Source: Thermohalobaculum sp039030915
Lineage (GTDB): Bacteria > Pseudomonadota > Alphaproteobacteria > Rhodobacterales > Rhodobacteraceae
Assembly: GCA_039030915.1 (NCBI GenBank)
Contig: JBCCDG010000021.1
Span: 1-42,584 of the forward strand
DNA: 42,584 nucleotides
Direction of reading: 5' to 3'
This document shows, piece after piece, positions 23,855 through 32,552 of this stretch. Each line of letters begins with the position of its first letter. The stretch's first letter is position 1. A program made the translations under genes and the position numbers. The notes under the pieces were generated by a model. It was not told the DNA's origin. It made no database searches and worked only from the letters and a program-made list of their open reading frames with translations.

Positions 23855-25086
23855 TGGACGAGAGCCTCCGCCAGCGCGACGCCGCCGACGCGGGCACCGC
23901 CGGTTCCGGTACCACCCCTTCCTCCGCCGAGGGGGAGGCTCGGGGTATGGGCCATGCCACGCCTTCCGCGGCCATCCCGACCGTCAGCCCGCAGCGCGGC
24001 CTTTTCGCGCTCTCGCCCCTCAACCGCCGACGCCTCCAGAACTTCCGCGCCAACAAGCGTGCGCTCTGGTCGCTCCGCATCTTCTCGGTGCTGTTCCTCA
24101 TCAGCCTCTGCGCCGAGCTCGTAGCCAATGACCGCCCGCTCCTCGTGAGCTTCCAGGGCGAGTTGCTGACGCCGCTCACCGAGAGCTATGCGGAGACCCG
24201 CTTCGGCGGCGATTTCGAGACGGAGGCCTCGTTCACCGATCCCTTCGTGCAATGTCTCATCCGCACGGGCGGTGCCACGGATGCCTGCTTCGACGACGAG
24301 GCCGCGGCAGTGCCGGAGGGCAACGAAGCCGGTTGGATCGTCTGGCCCCTCATCCCCTTCAGCTACGACACGGTGGACTACGCCGTCGCCACCGCCCCGT
24401 CCCCACCCGATGCCACGCATGTGCTGGGCACGGATGACCGCGCGCGCGACGTGCTCGCCCGCGTGATCTACGGCTTCCGTCTCTCTGTCCTCTTCGGCTT
24501 CGGCGTGACCATCGCCGCCTCGCTGATCGGGATCGTCGCAGGGGCGGCCCAGGGCTTCTTCGGCGGCTGGGTCGATCTCACCTTCCAGCGGGTCGAGGAG
24601 GTCTGGAGCTCGATGAACACGCTCTATGTGATCCTCATCCTCTCCGCGATCTTCGCGCCGTCCCTCTGGCTCATGTTCTTCATCTTCGTCGCCTTCAGCT
24701 GGACCCAGCTCATCGGCGTCGTCCGGGCCGAGTTCCTGCGCGCGCGCAACTTCGAATACGTGCAAGCCGCCCGCGCCCTCGGCGTCGGGGACTGGACCAT
24801 CATGTTCCGCCACGTCCTCCCGAACGCGATGGTCGCCACCCTCACCCTCGTGCCCTTCCTCCTCACGGCCTCCATCGGCCTGCTCGCGGGGCTCGACTTC
24901 CTGGGCTTCGGCCTCTCCGAGGGTTACCCGTCCCTCGGCGAGCTCGCGCTCCAGGGCAAGAAGTACCTCACCGACCCTCACCTCGCGATCACCGCCTTCC
25001 TGACCTTCGCGGTGATGCTCTCGCTGATGGTCTTCGTCTTCGAGGGCGTGCGCGACGCTTTCGATCCCCGCAAGGCCTTCGCATGA
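23854..25086 (+). CDS. yejE: Peptide ABC transporter permease YejE
   Basis: 410 residues. The ATG shares a base with the yejB stop. The first 45 residues are hydrophilic and variable; SPLNRRRLQNFRANKRALWSL (from about residue 53, OppC_N type) opens the conserved part, followed by one helix, a periplasmic loop and five more helices. The EAA loop reads AARALGVGDWTIMFRHVLPNA. It pairs with YejB as the second permease. Overlaps yejF by 4 bases (ATGA). Confidence 0.92.
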   Translation: MDESLRQRDAADAGTAGSGTTPSSAEGEARGMGHATPSAAIPTVSPQRGLFALSPLNRRRLQNFRANKRALWSLRIFSVLFLISLCAELVANDRPLLVSFQGELLTPLTESYAETRFGGDFETEASFTDPFVQCLIRTGGATDACFDDEAAAVPEGNEAGWIVWPLIPFSYDTVDYAVATAPSPPDATHVLGTDDRARDVLARVIYGFRLSVLFGFGVTIAASLIGIVAGAAQGFFGGWVDLTFQRVEEVWSSMNTLYVILILSAIFAPSLWLMFFIFVAFSWTQLIGVVRAEFLRARNFEYVQAARALGVGDWTIMFRHVLPNAMVATLTLVPFLLTASIGLLAGLDFLGFGLSEGYPSLGELALQGKKYLTDPHLAITAFLTFAVMLSLMVFVFEGVRDAFDPRKAFA

Positions 25087-26693
25087 GCGCGCCACTTCTC
25101 GAGGTCCGGGACCTGCGCATCGCCTTCGAGCGCGCCCCCCGCCCCGCAGTCGACGGCGTTTCCTTCTCCGTGCGGCCCGGCGAGACGCTGGCGCTCGTGG
25201 GCGAGTCGGGCTCGGGCAAGTCCCTCTCCGCCCTCTCCACGGTCGGCCTTCTGCCGGACACTGCCACGATCGGGGGCCGTGTCCTCTTCAAGGGCGAATG
25301 CCTCACGGGCGCGCCCGAGCCTGTCCTGAGGCGTATCCGCGGCAACGACATCAGCTTCATTTTCCAGGAGCCGATGACCTCGCTCAATCCGCTCCACACC
25401 ATTGAGAAGCAGATCGGGGAGAGCCTCGGCCTCCATCAGGGCCTCACCGGCAGGGCCGCCCGCGCTCGCACGCTTGAGCTTCTCGAGGAAGTCGGCATCC
25501 GCGACGCCGAAAGCCGGCTCGACGCCTGGCCGCATCAGCTCTCGGGCGGGCAGAGGCAACGCGTGATGATCGCCATGGCCCTCGCCAATCGCCCAAAGCT
25601 TCTGGTGGCAGACGAGCCGACCACCGCGCTGGACGTTACGATCCAGGCGCAGATCCTCGCCCTCCTCGCCGATCTGCGCCGGCGCGAGGGGCTGGCGATG
25701 CTCTTTATCACCCACGATCTCGGGATCGTGCGCAAGGTGGCGGACAGGGTCGCGGTGATGGAACAGGGCAAGATCGTCGAGACGGGCCCGACGCAGCGGG
25801 TCTTCGACACCCCGGAGCACCCCTACACCCGCAAGCTGCTGGCGGCCGAGCCCACCGGCCGGCCCGATCCCGTGCCCGGCGACGCGCCGACACTTCTCGA
25901 GGGGGAGAAGATGCGCGTCTGGTTCCCGATCCGCTCGGGCTTCTTCCGCCGCACGACCGGTCATGTGAAGGCCGTCACCGATATCGACGTGTCGCTGCGC
26001 GAGGGTGAGACGCTCGGCATCGTCGGCGAGTCCGGCAGCGGCAAGACCACCCTTGCCCTCGCCCTCATGCGCCTCATCGGCTCGGAAGGGCGCATCGCCT
26101 TTCTCGGCGACGAGATCCACGCACTCCCGAAGCGCGCGCTCCGCGCCCTCCGCCGCGACATGCAGGTCGTCTTCCAGGATCCCTACGGCTCGCTCAGCCC
26201 GCGGATGAGCATTGCCGAGATCATCGCCGAAGGGCTGGGCGTGCACGGCCTGCAGGGCGAGGCCGCCACACCGCGCGAGGCGGTGGCCCAGGTGATGACC
26301 GAAGTCGGTCTCGATCCCGCGACCATGGACCGCTATCCGCACGAGTTCTCCGGCGGGCAGCGCCAGCGCATCGCCATCGCCCGCGCCATGATCCTGAAGC
26401 CCCGCTTCGTGGTGCTCGACGAGCCGACCTCGGCGCTCGACATGACCGTCCAGGGCCAGATCGTCGAGCTTCTCCGCGACCTGCAGCGGCGCCACCGCCT
26501 CGGCTATCTCTTCATCAGCCACGATCTCAAGGTGGTGCGCGCCATGGCGCACCGGGTCATCGTCATGCGCCATGGCGATGTGGTCGAAGCCGGTCCCGTC
26601 GAACAGATCTTCGACGCCCCGCAAACACCCTATGCCCGCGGCCTCATCGCCGCCGCGCTGGATCTCGAGGCAAGCGCGGCCGTCGCCGACTGA
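25083..26693 (+). CDS. yejF: Peptide ABC transporter, fused double ATPase YejF
   Basis: 536 residues, two ABC ATPases in one chain. Domain 1: Walker A GESGSGKS at 40-47, signature LSGGQRQR at 153-160, Walker B LLVADEP. Domain 2: Walker A GESGSGKT at 315-322, signature FSGGQRQR near 425, Walker B VVLDEP. Both domains have intact catalytic residues. It powers the YejB/YejE importer. Translationally coupled to yejE. A large palindromic structure follows about 115 bases after the stop. Confidence 0.94.
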   Translation: MSAPLLEVRDLRIAFERAPRPAVDGVSFSVRPGETLALVGESGSGKSLSALSTVGLLPDTATIGGRVLFKGECLTGAPEPVLRRIRGNDISFIFQEPMTSLNPLHTIEKQIGESLGLHQGLTGRAARARTLELLEEVGIRDAESRLDAWPHQLSGGQRQRVMIAMALANRPKLLVADEPTTALDVTIQAQILALLADLRRREGLAMLFITHDLGIVRKVADRVAVMEQGKIVETGPTQRVFDTPEHPYTRKLLAAEPTGRPDPVPGDAPTLLEGEKMRVWFPIRSGFFRRTTGHVKAVTDIDVSLREGETLGIVGESGSGKTTLALALMRLIGSEGRIAFLGDEIHALPKRALRALRRDMQVVFQDPYGSLSPRMSIAEIIAEGLGVHGLQGEAATPREAVAQVMTEVGLDPATMDRYPHEFSGGQRQRIAIARAMILKPRFVVLDEPTSALDMTVQGQIVELLRDLQRRHRLGYLFISHDLKVVRAMAHRVIVMRHGDVVEAGPVEQIFDAPQTPYARGLIAAALDLEASAAVAD

Positions 26694-27090
26694 CGGCAGC
26701 CTCCAGGCATCCCGGAACGCTCCGTCCCCCACGCTCGCCTCGCCGCCTCGCCACCAGAAGCCGCAGCAAGACAGCCACAGATTCTCCCAGCCAGCACCGC
26801 CAGAGGGCGGGCCGGGTCAAGGAGGGCGAAGCCACCGGCGGCGCCGGCGGCGGTGGCATCCTTGACGCGGCCCGGTCTTCGGAGACGCGCTCGGCAAGGA
26901 CCGCCTAGGCCCCCCCAATCCCACGACCCAATCGACACCAGGCGCGGCATCACCAAGATATCTCCCTACCCGATGCCAAAGCGACCACAATCAAGCATCC
27001 CGGCGACCAGCCGGGATTCCGCTTACTTCGAATTCTCTGCCCTTGCGTTCGCGCTACGTTCCAGCGATCCTCGGCATCGAGGAGGCGCCG
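26694..27090. other. Intergenic region between yejF and mmcB
   Basis: About 400 bases without a supported gene. It holds a compound palindrome at 26809-26873 and a separate perfect 8-bp hairpin ATCCCGGC/GCCGGGAT with a 5-base loop at 26997-27017. A minus-strand open frame through the palindrome encodes only low-complexity Ala/Gly/Arg sequence and is not credible. No promoter could be assigned with confidence for mmcB. Confidence 0.5.
26809..26873. repeat. Compound palindrome downstream of yejF
   Basis: Outer arms 26809-26823 and 26859-26873 pair at 14 of 15 positions (GGGCCGGGTCAAGGA with TCCTTGACGCGGCCC). Inside them a second stem, GCCACCG (26831-26837) with CGGTGGC (26851-26857), is perfect, and its centre is GC-rich and partly self-complementary. 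The predicted fold is a long bulged hairpin of about 65 bases on either strand. There is no T-tract. It may protect or end the yejF transcript, or be a copy of an intergenic palindromic repeat. Confidence 0.65.
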
Positions 27091-27582
27091 ATGACCGAGG
27101 ACCGAGACAGCTTGGCCCCAGGCCACCGCCTGGCCCGCGGCGTGCTCTCGGCGCTCAACGGTCTCGGCTTCGAGGCTCTTGCCGAGTTCCCGGCGCCGAA
27201 GGGCCGGCGGATGGATCTCTGCGCCCTGGGCCCGAAGGGCGAGCTCTGGTGCGTGGAGGTCAAGTCGAGCCGCGCGGATTTCCAGTCGGACGCTAAATGG
27301 GAGCTCTACCTGCCCTGGTGCGACCGCTTCTTCTTCGCCGTGCCGGCGAGCTTTCCCGAGGCCGTTCTGCCCGGGGAGCACGGGCTCATCCGGGCCGACC
27401 ACTGGGGCGCCGAGGTGATCCGCATGGCGCCAGAGCGCCCGCTCGCACCTGCAAGGCGCCGAGCGCTGACCTTCGCCTTCGCCCGCCTCGCCGCACAGCG
27501 CCTGACGCTGCAGGCAGGGCTCGCCGGCTCCGCGGACGAGGCCTCAGCCGAAAGCGGCATCGCCAATGCGCTCGGCGGCTGA
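27091..27582 (+). CDS. mmcB: MmcB family DNA repair protein
   Basis: 163 residues, matching the family length. PD-(D/E)xK-type nuclease core: RRMDLCALG (Asp42), then a strand with CVEVKSSRADFQSDAKW (Glu56, Lys58). MmcB is an alphaproteobacterial protein linked to DNA damage responses and named from mitomycin C sensitivity in Caulobacter; precise activity is not settled. The ATG at 27091 is preceded by GAGGAGG at about 27079-27085. It converges with the PAS/kinase-like gene, 80 bases apart. Confidence 0.85.
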   Translation: MTEDRDSLAPGHRLARGVLSALNGLGFEALAEFPAPKGRRMDLCALGPKGELWCVEVKSSRADFQSDAKWELYLPWCDRFFFAVPASFPEAVLPGEHGLIRADHWGAEVIRMAPERPLAPARRRALTFAFARLAAQRLTLQAGLAGSADEASAESGIANALGG

Positions 27583-27662
27583 CCCGGACCGCAGCGATCG
27601 CGCGCCCCCCGCGGCGCAGGGCCACAACGCGCGATCGCAGCGCACGGCCAGCGTAGAGCCCG

Positions 27663-29510
27663 TCAGTGCCGCACGAACACTGATCGCGCCGGGAAGGTGA
27701 TGAGGGCGACAAAGCCGCCCGTCGGGCGTGGTTCGGCCGTCATCCGCGCCCCCGCCGTGGCTGCATAGGCTGCCGCCTCGGCCAGCGATGCGCGATAGGA
27801 CGTCTCCGGAGCGCCAGCCGGGCCGGGGCCCGCCCGATCGCCCCCCGCGATGCCGAAGCGCTCGTCATCCTCAGGCAAGACAGGCCTCTCGCCATCGGGC
27901 CCCTGCGCCTCGGATACGATCGCCTCGATGTGGAGCGCGAGCCCGCCTGCAGCATCCGGCACCCGGCCCGCGCGGAGCCGCCCGCCGACGCCGACAGCTG
28001 TGAGGCCGGCCTCGATCGCAAGCTCCAGCGCAGTCCAAAGGGCGGCCGCATCCGCCATGACCGTTGCCGCGGCCGGTGCGTCTGCCGTCGTCCCGTCCGA
28101 GCGCGCCCTGCTCCCATGATGATCGCCGTCAGCGGCAGGCGCCCCCTCCCGCGCGTTCGCCCCAGCCTCCGCCTCCGCGGCCTGCCCTGCCCGCGATGAA
28201 GCCCCTGACGCCTCTGGCGCCCGGCCCGCCGACGCCGCGTCGCTCCCCGTATCCGGCTCTTCTGGATGACCGGCCCCGGCCTCGGCGCGCGCGTCCTCTC
28301 CGGGCCCGTGATCCGCGGGCCGCGCTTCGTCACACTCAGGATTGCACGCACGGGCAACGGGAGCGGCCGCGATCTCGACGCCGCCGCGGCGAGCCCGCCC
28401 CTCGGCAAGGCGCAGGAGGCGTTCGAGAAGGCGTACAGGGTCGATCTCGGCCGGGGCCGCACCGGCACCGGGGAGGGGCATCGCGCTTGCGTCGCCCCAA
28501 GCCGATCCCTCCGGTCCGTCGGTCACGACCCGTTGCCCGATCTCCCGCGACAGGCCGATGAGCCGCCAGACCCCGGCCATCGCGTCCGAGAGCGCGCCAC
28601 GCTCCGCAGGCTCCGCAGCGACACGCATCCGCTCGAGCATGTCCAGCAGGTCACCCGCAGGCCGGTCCAGCAAACCAGCGTAGCGAAGGCCCTGCGGCGG
28701 CCGCGAGCCTCCACTCGGCGCGAAGGCCCGCGGTGCCAGTCCCGCACCGGTCCCGCCGGCACCGCCCAGCTCCCGATCGACGCTCTCTCGCGAACCCTTC
28801 CGCCCGGCCGCCCGAGGCGCGTCGGGCCCCTCGCTGCCGGGCCCCTCCTCGCGCATGTGTATTGCGCCTGTGACGCCTCCACCGTTCGCCGCCTGTCCGG
28901 GCGTCGGATCATCCATGCTGCGTCCCGAGAGCGCGTGTCCCTGCCCGGCATCGGGCGCACCGCGCGCCTCCGGTGCGATGGCGGCCACGAGGCGTAGACG
29001 CTCGCCCCCACGCTGGCGCCAGAGGCTGATGCGGCAGAGGAGCGGCCCGCAGGTCGTGAGGAGCTCGGCCGGCCCTTCCGCGGTGCCATCCGCGACGGCG
29101 CGGGCAAAGAGCGCCTGGCCTTCCTGCGGCTCGCGAAAGCGATCCTGGAACCGGTCCTGCCCTTCACCGAAGAGCGAGAGATCGACGGGGCTGCGTTCCC
29201 GACACCGGCCGTTGACCGTGACGGCGAGGAGCGCGACCGGGAGCGCGGTGGGGAGCAGTCCGCTTTCGTCGATGCCTGTCAGCGATCGCGTCCCTGCTCC
29301 AGGCTCTGCCACCAGCGACCTCCCTGACCAGCCCATTCGTGCGTGCGGTCCCGTGAGCGGCGAGGCAATCGCCCGCCTTGCCGGCGAAGGCTGCAGCCCC
29401 TCGAGCGCCGATCCTTCGAGGGCGCCCTCGGGCGCATCGTCGCCGTCCCGGGCCATTTCGGCGCGCCGCGCACGCGAAGCCGCTGCCCCACTCTCCGCCC
29501 GCCACGCCAT
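27663..29510 (-). CDS. PAS/sensor-kinase-like protein of uncertain function
   Basis: 615 residues, unusually rich in Ala, Gly and Arg. A PAS-like domain is suggested at about 75-185 (DLSLFGEGQDRFQDRF, then ELLTTCGPLLCRISLWRQRGGERLRLVAAIAP written in parts). The C-terminus (about 500-610) resembles a degenerate HATPase-like fold with ALWTALELAIEAG, but I find no H-box histidine and no clear N or G boxes. Two low-complexity stretches (about 190-260 and 385-470) lie between. It follows DUF6324 by 6 bases on the same strand. It could be a pseudo-kinase or scaffolding sensor; the assignment is tentative. Confidence 0.5.
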   Translation of the reverse strand: MAWRAESGAAASRARRAEMARDGDDAPEGALEGSALEGLQPSPARRAIASPLTGPHARMGWSGRSLVAEPGAGTRSLTGIDESGLLPTALPVALLAVTVNGRCRERSPVDLSLFGEGQDRFQDRFREPQEGQALFARAVADGTAEGPAELLTTCGPLLCRISLWRQRGGERLRLVAAIAPEARGAPDAGQGHALSGRSMDDPTPGQAANGGGVTGAIHMREEGPGSEGPDAPRAAGRKGSRESVDRELGGAGGTGAGLAPRAFAPSGGSRPPQGLRYAGLLDRPAGDLLDMLERMRVAAEPAERGALSDAMAGVWRLIGLSREIGQRVVTDGPEGSAWGDASAMPLPGAGAAPAEIDPVRLLERLLRLAEGRARRGGVEIAAAPVARACNPECDEARPADHGPGEDARAEAGAGHPEEPDTGSDAASAGRAPEASGASSRAGQAAEAEAGANAREGAPAADGDHHGSRARSDGTTADAPAAATVMADAAALWTALELAIEAGLTAVGVGGRLRAGRVPDAAGGLALHIEAIVSEAQGPDGERPVLPEDDERFGIAGGDRAGPGPAGAPETSYRASLAEAAAYAATAGARMTAEPRPTGGFVALITFPARSVFVRH

Positions 29511-29516
29511 GAAAGC

Positions 29517-29810
29517 CTACCGTTCGCCGGGCCGGCGGCGTCCGCCCTTCTTCGTGCCGCCACCACCACCCGCAGCGCCGTCTCTCGGCCTCTCGGCACG
29601 CGCCCCGCCACCCCCGCGCGAGCGGCGACCGCCAGCCTCGGCCGCAGCCGCGGCCTGCCGCAGCTCCTCCGCGATCTCGAGCGCCTCCTCCGGAAAGAAG
29701 TCCATCGGCACTTCGACGCCGTCAGCCTCGACATAGACCCGCACCATGCCCTCAGAGGTGGGGCCGATGGTGAGCGTCGCCGAGACGTCGCTCTCGCTGT
29801 TGATGCCCAC
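29517..29810 (-). CDS. DUF6324 family protein
   Basis: 97 residues. The first 55 residues (MGINSESDV start, IGPTSEGMVRVYVEADGVEV, PMDFFPEEALEIAEELR) match the short conserved DUF6324 family of Rhodobacterales. The remaining 45 are a Gly/Arg-rich extension not expected in the usual length of about 60-70, so this copy has a disordered, basic tail. Function unknown. It is the upstream gene of a probable two-gene operon with the PAS/kinase-like gene. Confidence 0.78.
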   Translation of the reverse strand: MGINSESDVSATLTIGPTSEGMVRVYVEADGVEVPMDFFPEEALEIAEELRQAAAAAEAGGRRSRGGGGARAERPRDGAAGGGGGTKKGGRRRPGER

Positions 29811-29988
29811 GACGCCCTCCGGAAGTACTCTATGACAACACTGCGAATTTAGGCGATGCTACGGATTTGCCGGTGCGTGGCCAGCCAAATCCGCAGCGCC
29901 GCCGCATCGTGCGCACCAGGCGCGGCATGACCGCCTCAACCGCGGCCATCGGGGCATCGACGCATCCGGCGCTCCACCGCCGCGCGTC

Positions 29989-30017
29989 TTGAAAATCCCG
30001 CGCGCCGCCGCTACACC
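29989..30017 (+). promoter_or_regulatory. Probable promoter of tRNA-His
   Basis: TTGAAA (29989-29994) and TACACC (30012-30017) are separated by exactly 17 bases, and the -10 ends 20 bases before the first base of the mature tRNA. The -35 is close to consensus, while the -10 matches only three consensus positions. It is supported mostly by spacing and position. Confidence 0.5.
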
Positions 30018-30037
30018 CCGCATCATCACGACGGTAT

Positions 30038-30114
30038 GCCGACGTAGCTCAGTAGGTTAGAGCACCAGATTGTGGATCTGGGGGTCCCCCGTTCGAGCCG
30101 GGGCGTCGGTACCA
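30038..30114 (+). tRNA. tRNA-His (anticodon GTG)
   Basis: 77 bases including encoded CCA. Acceptor GCCGACG/CGTCGGT (30038-30044 with 30104-30110) closes with a G1:U72 wobble and A73. The D stem is GCTC/GAGC, the anticodon stem CCAGA/TCTGG with loop TTGTGGA (GTG at 30072-30074), the variable loop GGGTC, and the T stem CCCCG/CGGGG with TTCGAGC loop. The base before G1 is T, so the universal G-1 is not encoded opposite a C73, as is known for many alphaproteobacterial tRNA-His. Confidence 0.96.
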
Positions 30115-30483
30115 CCTCATCCCGGTCCCGCTCCACCCCTCTCGACACGCATCGCCTGGAAGCTTCGGGCTGCGTGAAATCCACCGTCGCCCCACATGCT
30201 CTGCCAATCGGACCGGAGCGTTCAGCCGATCAGATACTTCCTTCTCCCACGCAACGGTCGAAAACGGCATCGCCGCTCGAACCGGCCGAGAACGCCGCTT
30301 CGAGCCGGAAAGGCCGTTGCCTTCGACCGGCATAGTCGCGCCGCGAACGCGATTGACTAGCGGCGGGAGGCTTGCCCGGAACCGACGTGCTGGACGCAGA
30401 CAGGTCGAGAGCGACAACGGTGCTTGCCCGCGGCGGCCCGTACGCGAAGTCTGAGGCACGATATCCTTCGGAGGAGATGCACC
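30115..30483. other. Gene-free interval between tRNA-His and the GFA gene
   Basis: About 370 bases. No protein frame with recognisable motifs, no second tRNA and no T-tailed hairpin were seen. The direct flank of the tRNA shows no duplicated tRNA 3' end, so there is no sign of an element integrated at this locus within the window. Confidence 0.4.
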
Positions 30484-30861
30484 ATGAAGCGCCTCACGGC
30501 CGGTTGTCTCTGCGGCGATGTCCGCGTTGCGGCTTCGGGGCCGCCTTATCGCGTCGGCCTCTGCCACTGCCTCGATTGTCGGAAGCATCACGGTGCACTC
30601 TTCCACGCATCCGCGGTGTTCCCTCGGGAAGCGGTGACGGTGGAGGGCGAGACACGCGACTATGCCGGGCGGTACTTCTGTCCGCGTTGCGGATCCTCGG
30701 TGTTCTCGCGCAGCGGCGACGAGGTCGAGGTCCATCTCGGCTCCCTCGATGCGCCGAACCAACTGGTGCCGAGCTACGAGCTTTGGACGATCCGCCGCGA
30801 GGACTGGTTGCCGCCCTTCCCGGACATGAGGCTATACGACCGCGACCGCTCCGAGGGGTAG
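30484..30861 (+). CDS. GFA/CENP-V family zinc-binding protein
   Basis: 125 residues. The zinc ligands of the glutathione-dependent formaldehyde-activating (GFA) fold are visible: CLCGDVR (Cys8, Cys10), CHCLDCRK (Cys27, Cys29, Cys32) and CPRCGS (Cys66, Cys69). Members are small cytoplasmic zinc proteins; few have proven formaldehyde activity, so no reaction is assigned. The ATG at 30484 follows GGAGGAG. Monocistronic as far as visible. Confidence 0.88.
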   Translation: MKRLTAGCLCGDVRVAASGPPYRVGLCHCLDCRKHHGALFHASAVFPREAVTVEGETRDYAGRYFCPRCGSSVFSRSGDEVEVHLGSLDAPNQLVPSYELWTIRREDWLPPFPDMRLYDRDRSEG

Positions 30862-31142
30862 GTCGAGCGAACACGGACGCCGGGCGGCACGATACGCCAA
30901 GCTGCGAGGACTACGGCCTGTTCTCGGCGAAAGCCGATCGCCATCGCGGTCCATCAGGCAAGAGCACGCAATCCGTCCGGACGCGCCGATCCGGGCCGGC
31001 TTCTCGCCGGCAACGGCGCTCGGACCCGCCTGCGCGCCGCGGATCTGCGCCTTGACGACCGTCAAGGGGCGGTGCGCGGGAAGGTGCAGGCTCTGCATAC
31101 GCCCCTCCGCGGCATCCCGAGCGATCCGAGTGGGAGAGAACG

Positions 31143-32552
31143 ATGCGCCGATCTTTGCGACTGCGCCGCCTGGCCGCCCTCGTGGGCGTCGTCTTCGTTC
31201 TCCTCGTCCTCCTGGGCCTCGCCCAAGCGCAGACCACCGGGACGGAGAGCCGGCTCGCACTGATCAGCGATCTTCGCGGCGCCATCGGGCCCGCCACGGC
31301 CCGTCATGTGGCGGATGCCGTAACCACGGCTTCCGACCGCTCGGCAGAGGTGCTGGTGCTGCGCATCAATACGCCGGGCGGCCTTGCGACCTCGATGCGC
31401 GACGTCGTGACGACCATCCTGGGCTCGCCCGTCCCGGTGGTGGGCTTCGTGGCGCCTTCCGGCAGCCATGCGGCAAGCGCCGGGCTCTACGTTCTCTACG
31501 CAAGCCATATCGCCGCGATGGCGCCGGGCACCAACACCGGGTCCGCGACGCCCGTCCAGATCGGGGCGCCACAGGTCCCGAACCCCATGGCGCCCGATCG
31601 CTCTCCGGGCGAGGGGGATGGCGACGCGCCGCCCTCTCAGGGTGATGCGGCGACATCGAAGGCCGTCAACGACGCTGTCGCCTATATCCGCAGCCTGGCC
31701 GAGCTTCGTGGCCGGAACGCCGTCTGGGCCGAGGAGGCCGTCCGCTCCGCTGCGAGCCTCTCGGCCAACAAGGCGCTCGAGCAAGGCGTGATCGACATCG
31801 TCGCACGGGATGTCGACCGCTTGCTCGCGGCGATTGACGGGCGGCGCGTCGAGGTTGGCGGGAGCGAACGCGTCCTCGCGACGGCGGGCATCGCGACCGA
31901 GCATCTTGAGCCCAGCGCGGTGACGAGGCTGCTCGCGATCATCTCCGATCCCAACGTGGCGCTCCTGCTGATGGTCATCGGCCTCTACGGCCTCGTCTTC
32001 GAGTTCTCGAGCCCGGGCGTCGGCCCAGGCGTGGTCGGTGTCATCTGCCTCGTCCTCGGGCTCTACGCCCTCAACCAGCTGCCCGTGGATTATGCCGGTC
32101 TGGTGCTGATCATCCTCGGGATCGCGCTGATGGCCGCGGAGGCGTTCACGCCCGCCTTCGGCGTTCTCGGTGCAGGAGGGATCGTGGCCTTCGTGATCGG
32201 CGCCGCGATGCTGATCGACACCGATGTGCCGGAGTACCAGGTCTCGTGGGAGACCATCGCGGGCACGGCTGCGCTCAGCCTGATCTTCGTCCTGGTGGTC
32301 ATCCGCTACGTCGTGCAGGCACAGCTGCGTCCGGTACGCAGCGGGGTCGCGGTGATGGTCGGCTCGGTCGCGGAGGTGCTGGACTGGGCGGAGGACACCG
32401 GACGCGTCCGCGTCATGGGAGAGCTCTGGCAGGCGACCGGTCCGCGCGGCCTGCAGCCGGGAGATCGCGCCCATGTGCGCGCGCTCGACGGTCTGACCCT
32501 TACGATAGAGCCCGGCGATGCGCCGGACGAACATGGAGAGCATCAGCAATGA
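31143..32552 (+). CDS. NfeD-type membrane-bound ClpP-class serine protease
   Basis: 469 residues. A signal peptide or first helix (about 10-29) precedes a ClpP/SppA-like domain. INTPGGLATSMRDVV is the oxyanion-side motif; the nucleophile is probably Ser112 (HAASAGLYVL) and the base Lys173 (SKAVNDAV), as in the archaeal 1510-N/NfeD proteases. Four helices (about 255-375) follow, then a C-terminal NfeD OB-fold domain (QLRPVRSG to RVRVMGELW). Long-form NfeD proteases act with stomatins, and the slipin gene follows with a 4-base overlap. Confidence 0.9.
   Translation: MRRSLRLRRLAALVGVVFVLLVLLGLAQAQTTGTESRLALISDLRGAIGPATARHVADAVTTASDRSAEVLVLRINTPGGLATSMRDVVTTILGSPVPVVGFVAPSGSHAASAGLYVLYASHIAAMAPGTNTGSATPVQIGAPQVPNPMAPDRSPGEGDGDAPPSQGDAATSKAVNDAVAYIRSLAELRGRNAVWAEEAVRSAASLSANKALEQGVIDIVARDVDRLLAAIDGRRVEVGGSERVLATAGIATEHLEPSAVTRLLAIISDPNVALLLMVIGLYGLVFEFSSPGVGPGVVGVICLVLGLYALNQLPVDYAGLVLIILGIALMAAEAFTPAFGVLGAGGIVAFVIGAAMLIDTDVPEYQVSWETIAGTAALSLIFVLVVIRYVVQAQLRPVRSGVAVMVGSVAEVLDWAEDTGRVRVMGELWQATGPRGLQPGDRAHVRALDGLTLTIEPGDAPDEHGEHQQ

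Noticed and set aside
24978..26732. 584-codon open frame antisense to yejF
   Set aside because: Composition (His/Gly/Asp-rich) is the reverse-complement signature of ABC ATPase codons; no independent homology.
30115..30483. Possible genomic island integrated at tRNA-His
   Set aside because: No integrase, no repeated tRNA 3' end and no composition change in the flanking sequence.
31050..31067. CCTTGAC-GACC-GTCAAGG palindrome upstream of nfeD, reminiscent of MerR/SoxR-type operators
   Set aside because: Seven-base arms occur by chance many times in a window of this size, no -10 is correctly spaced, and no MerR-family gene is nearby.
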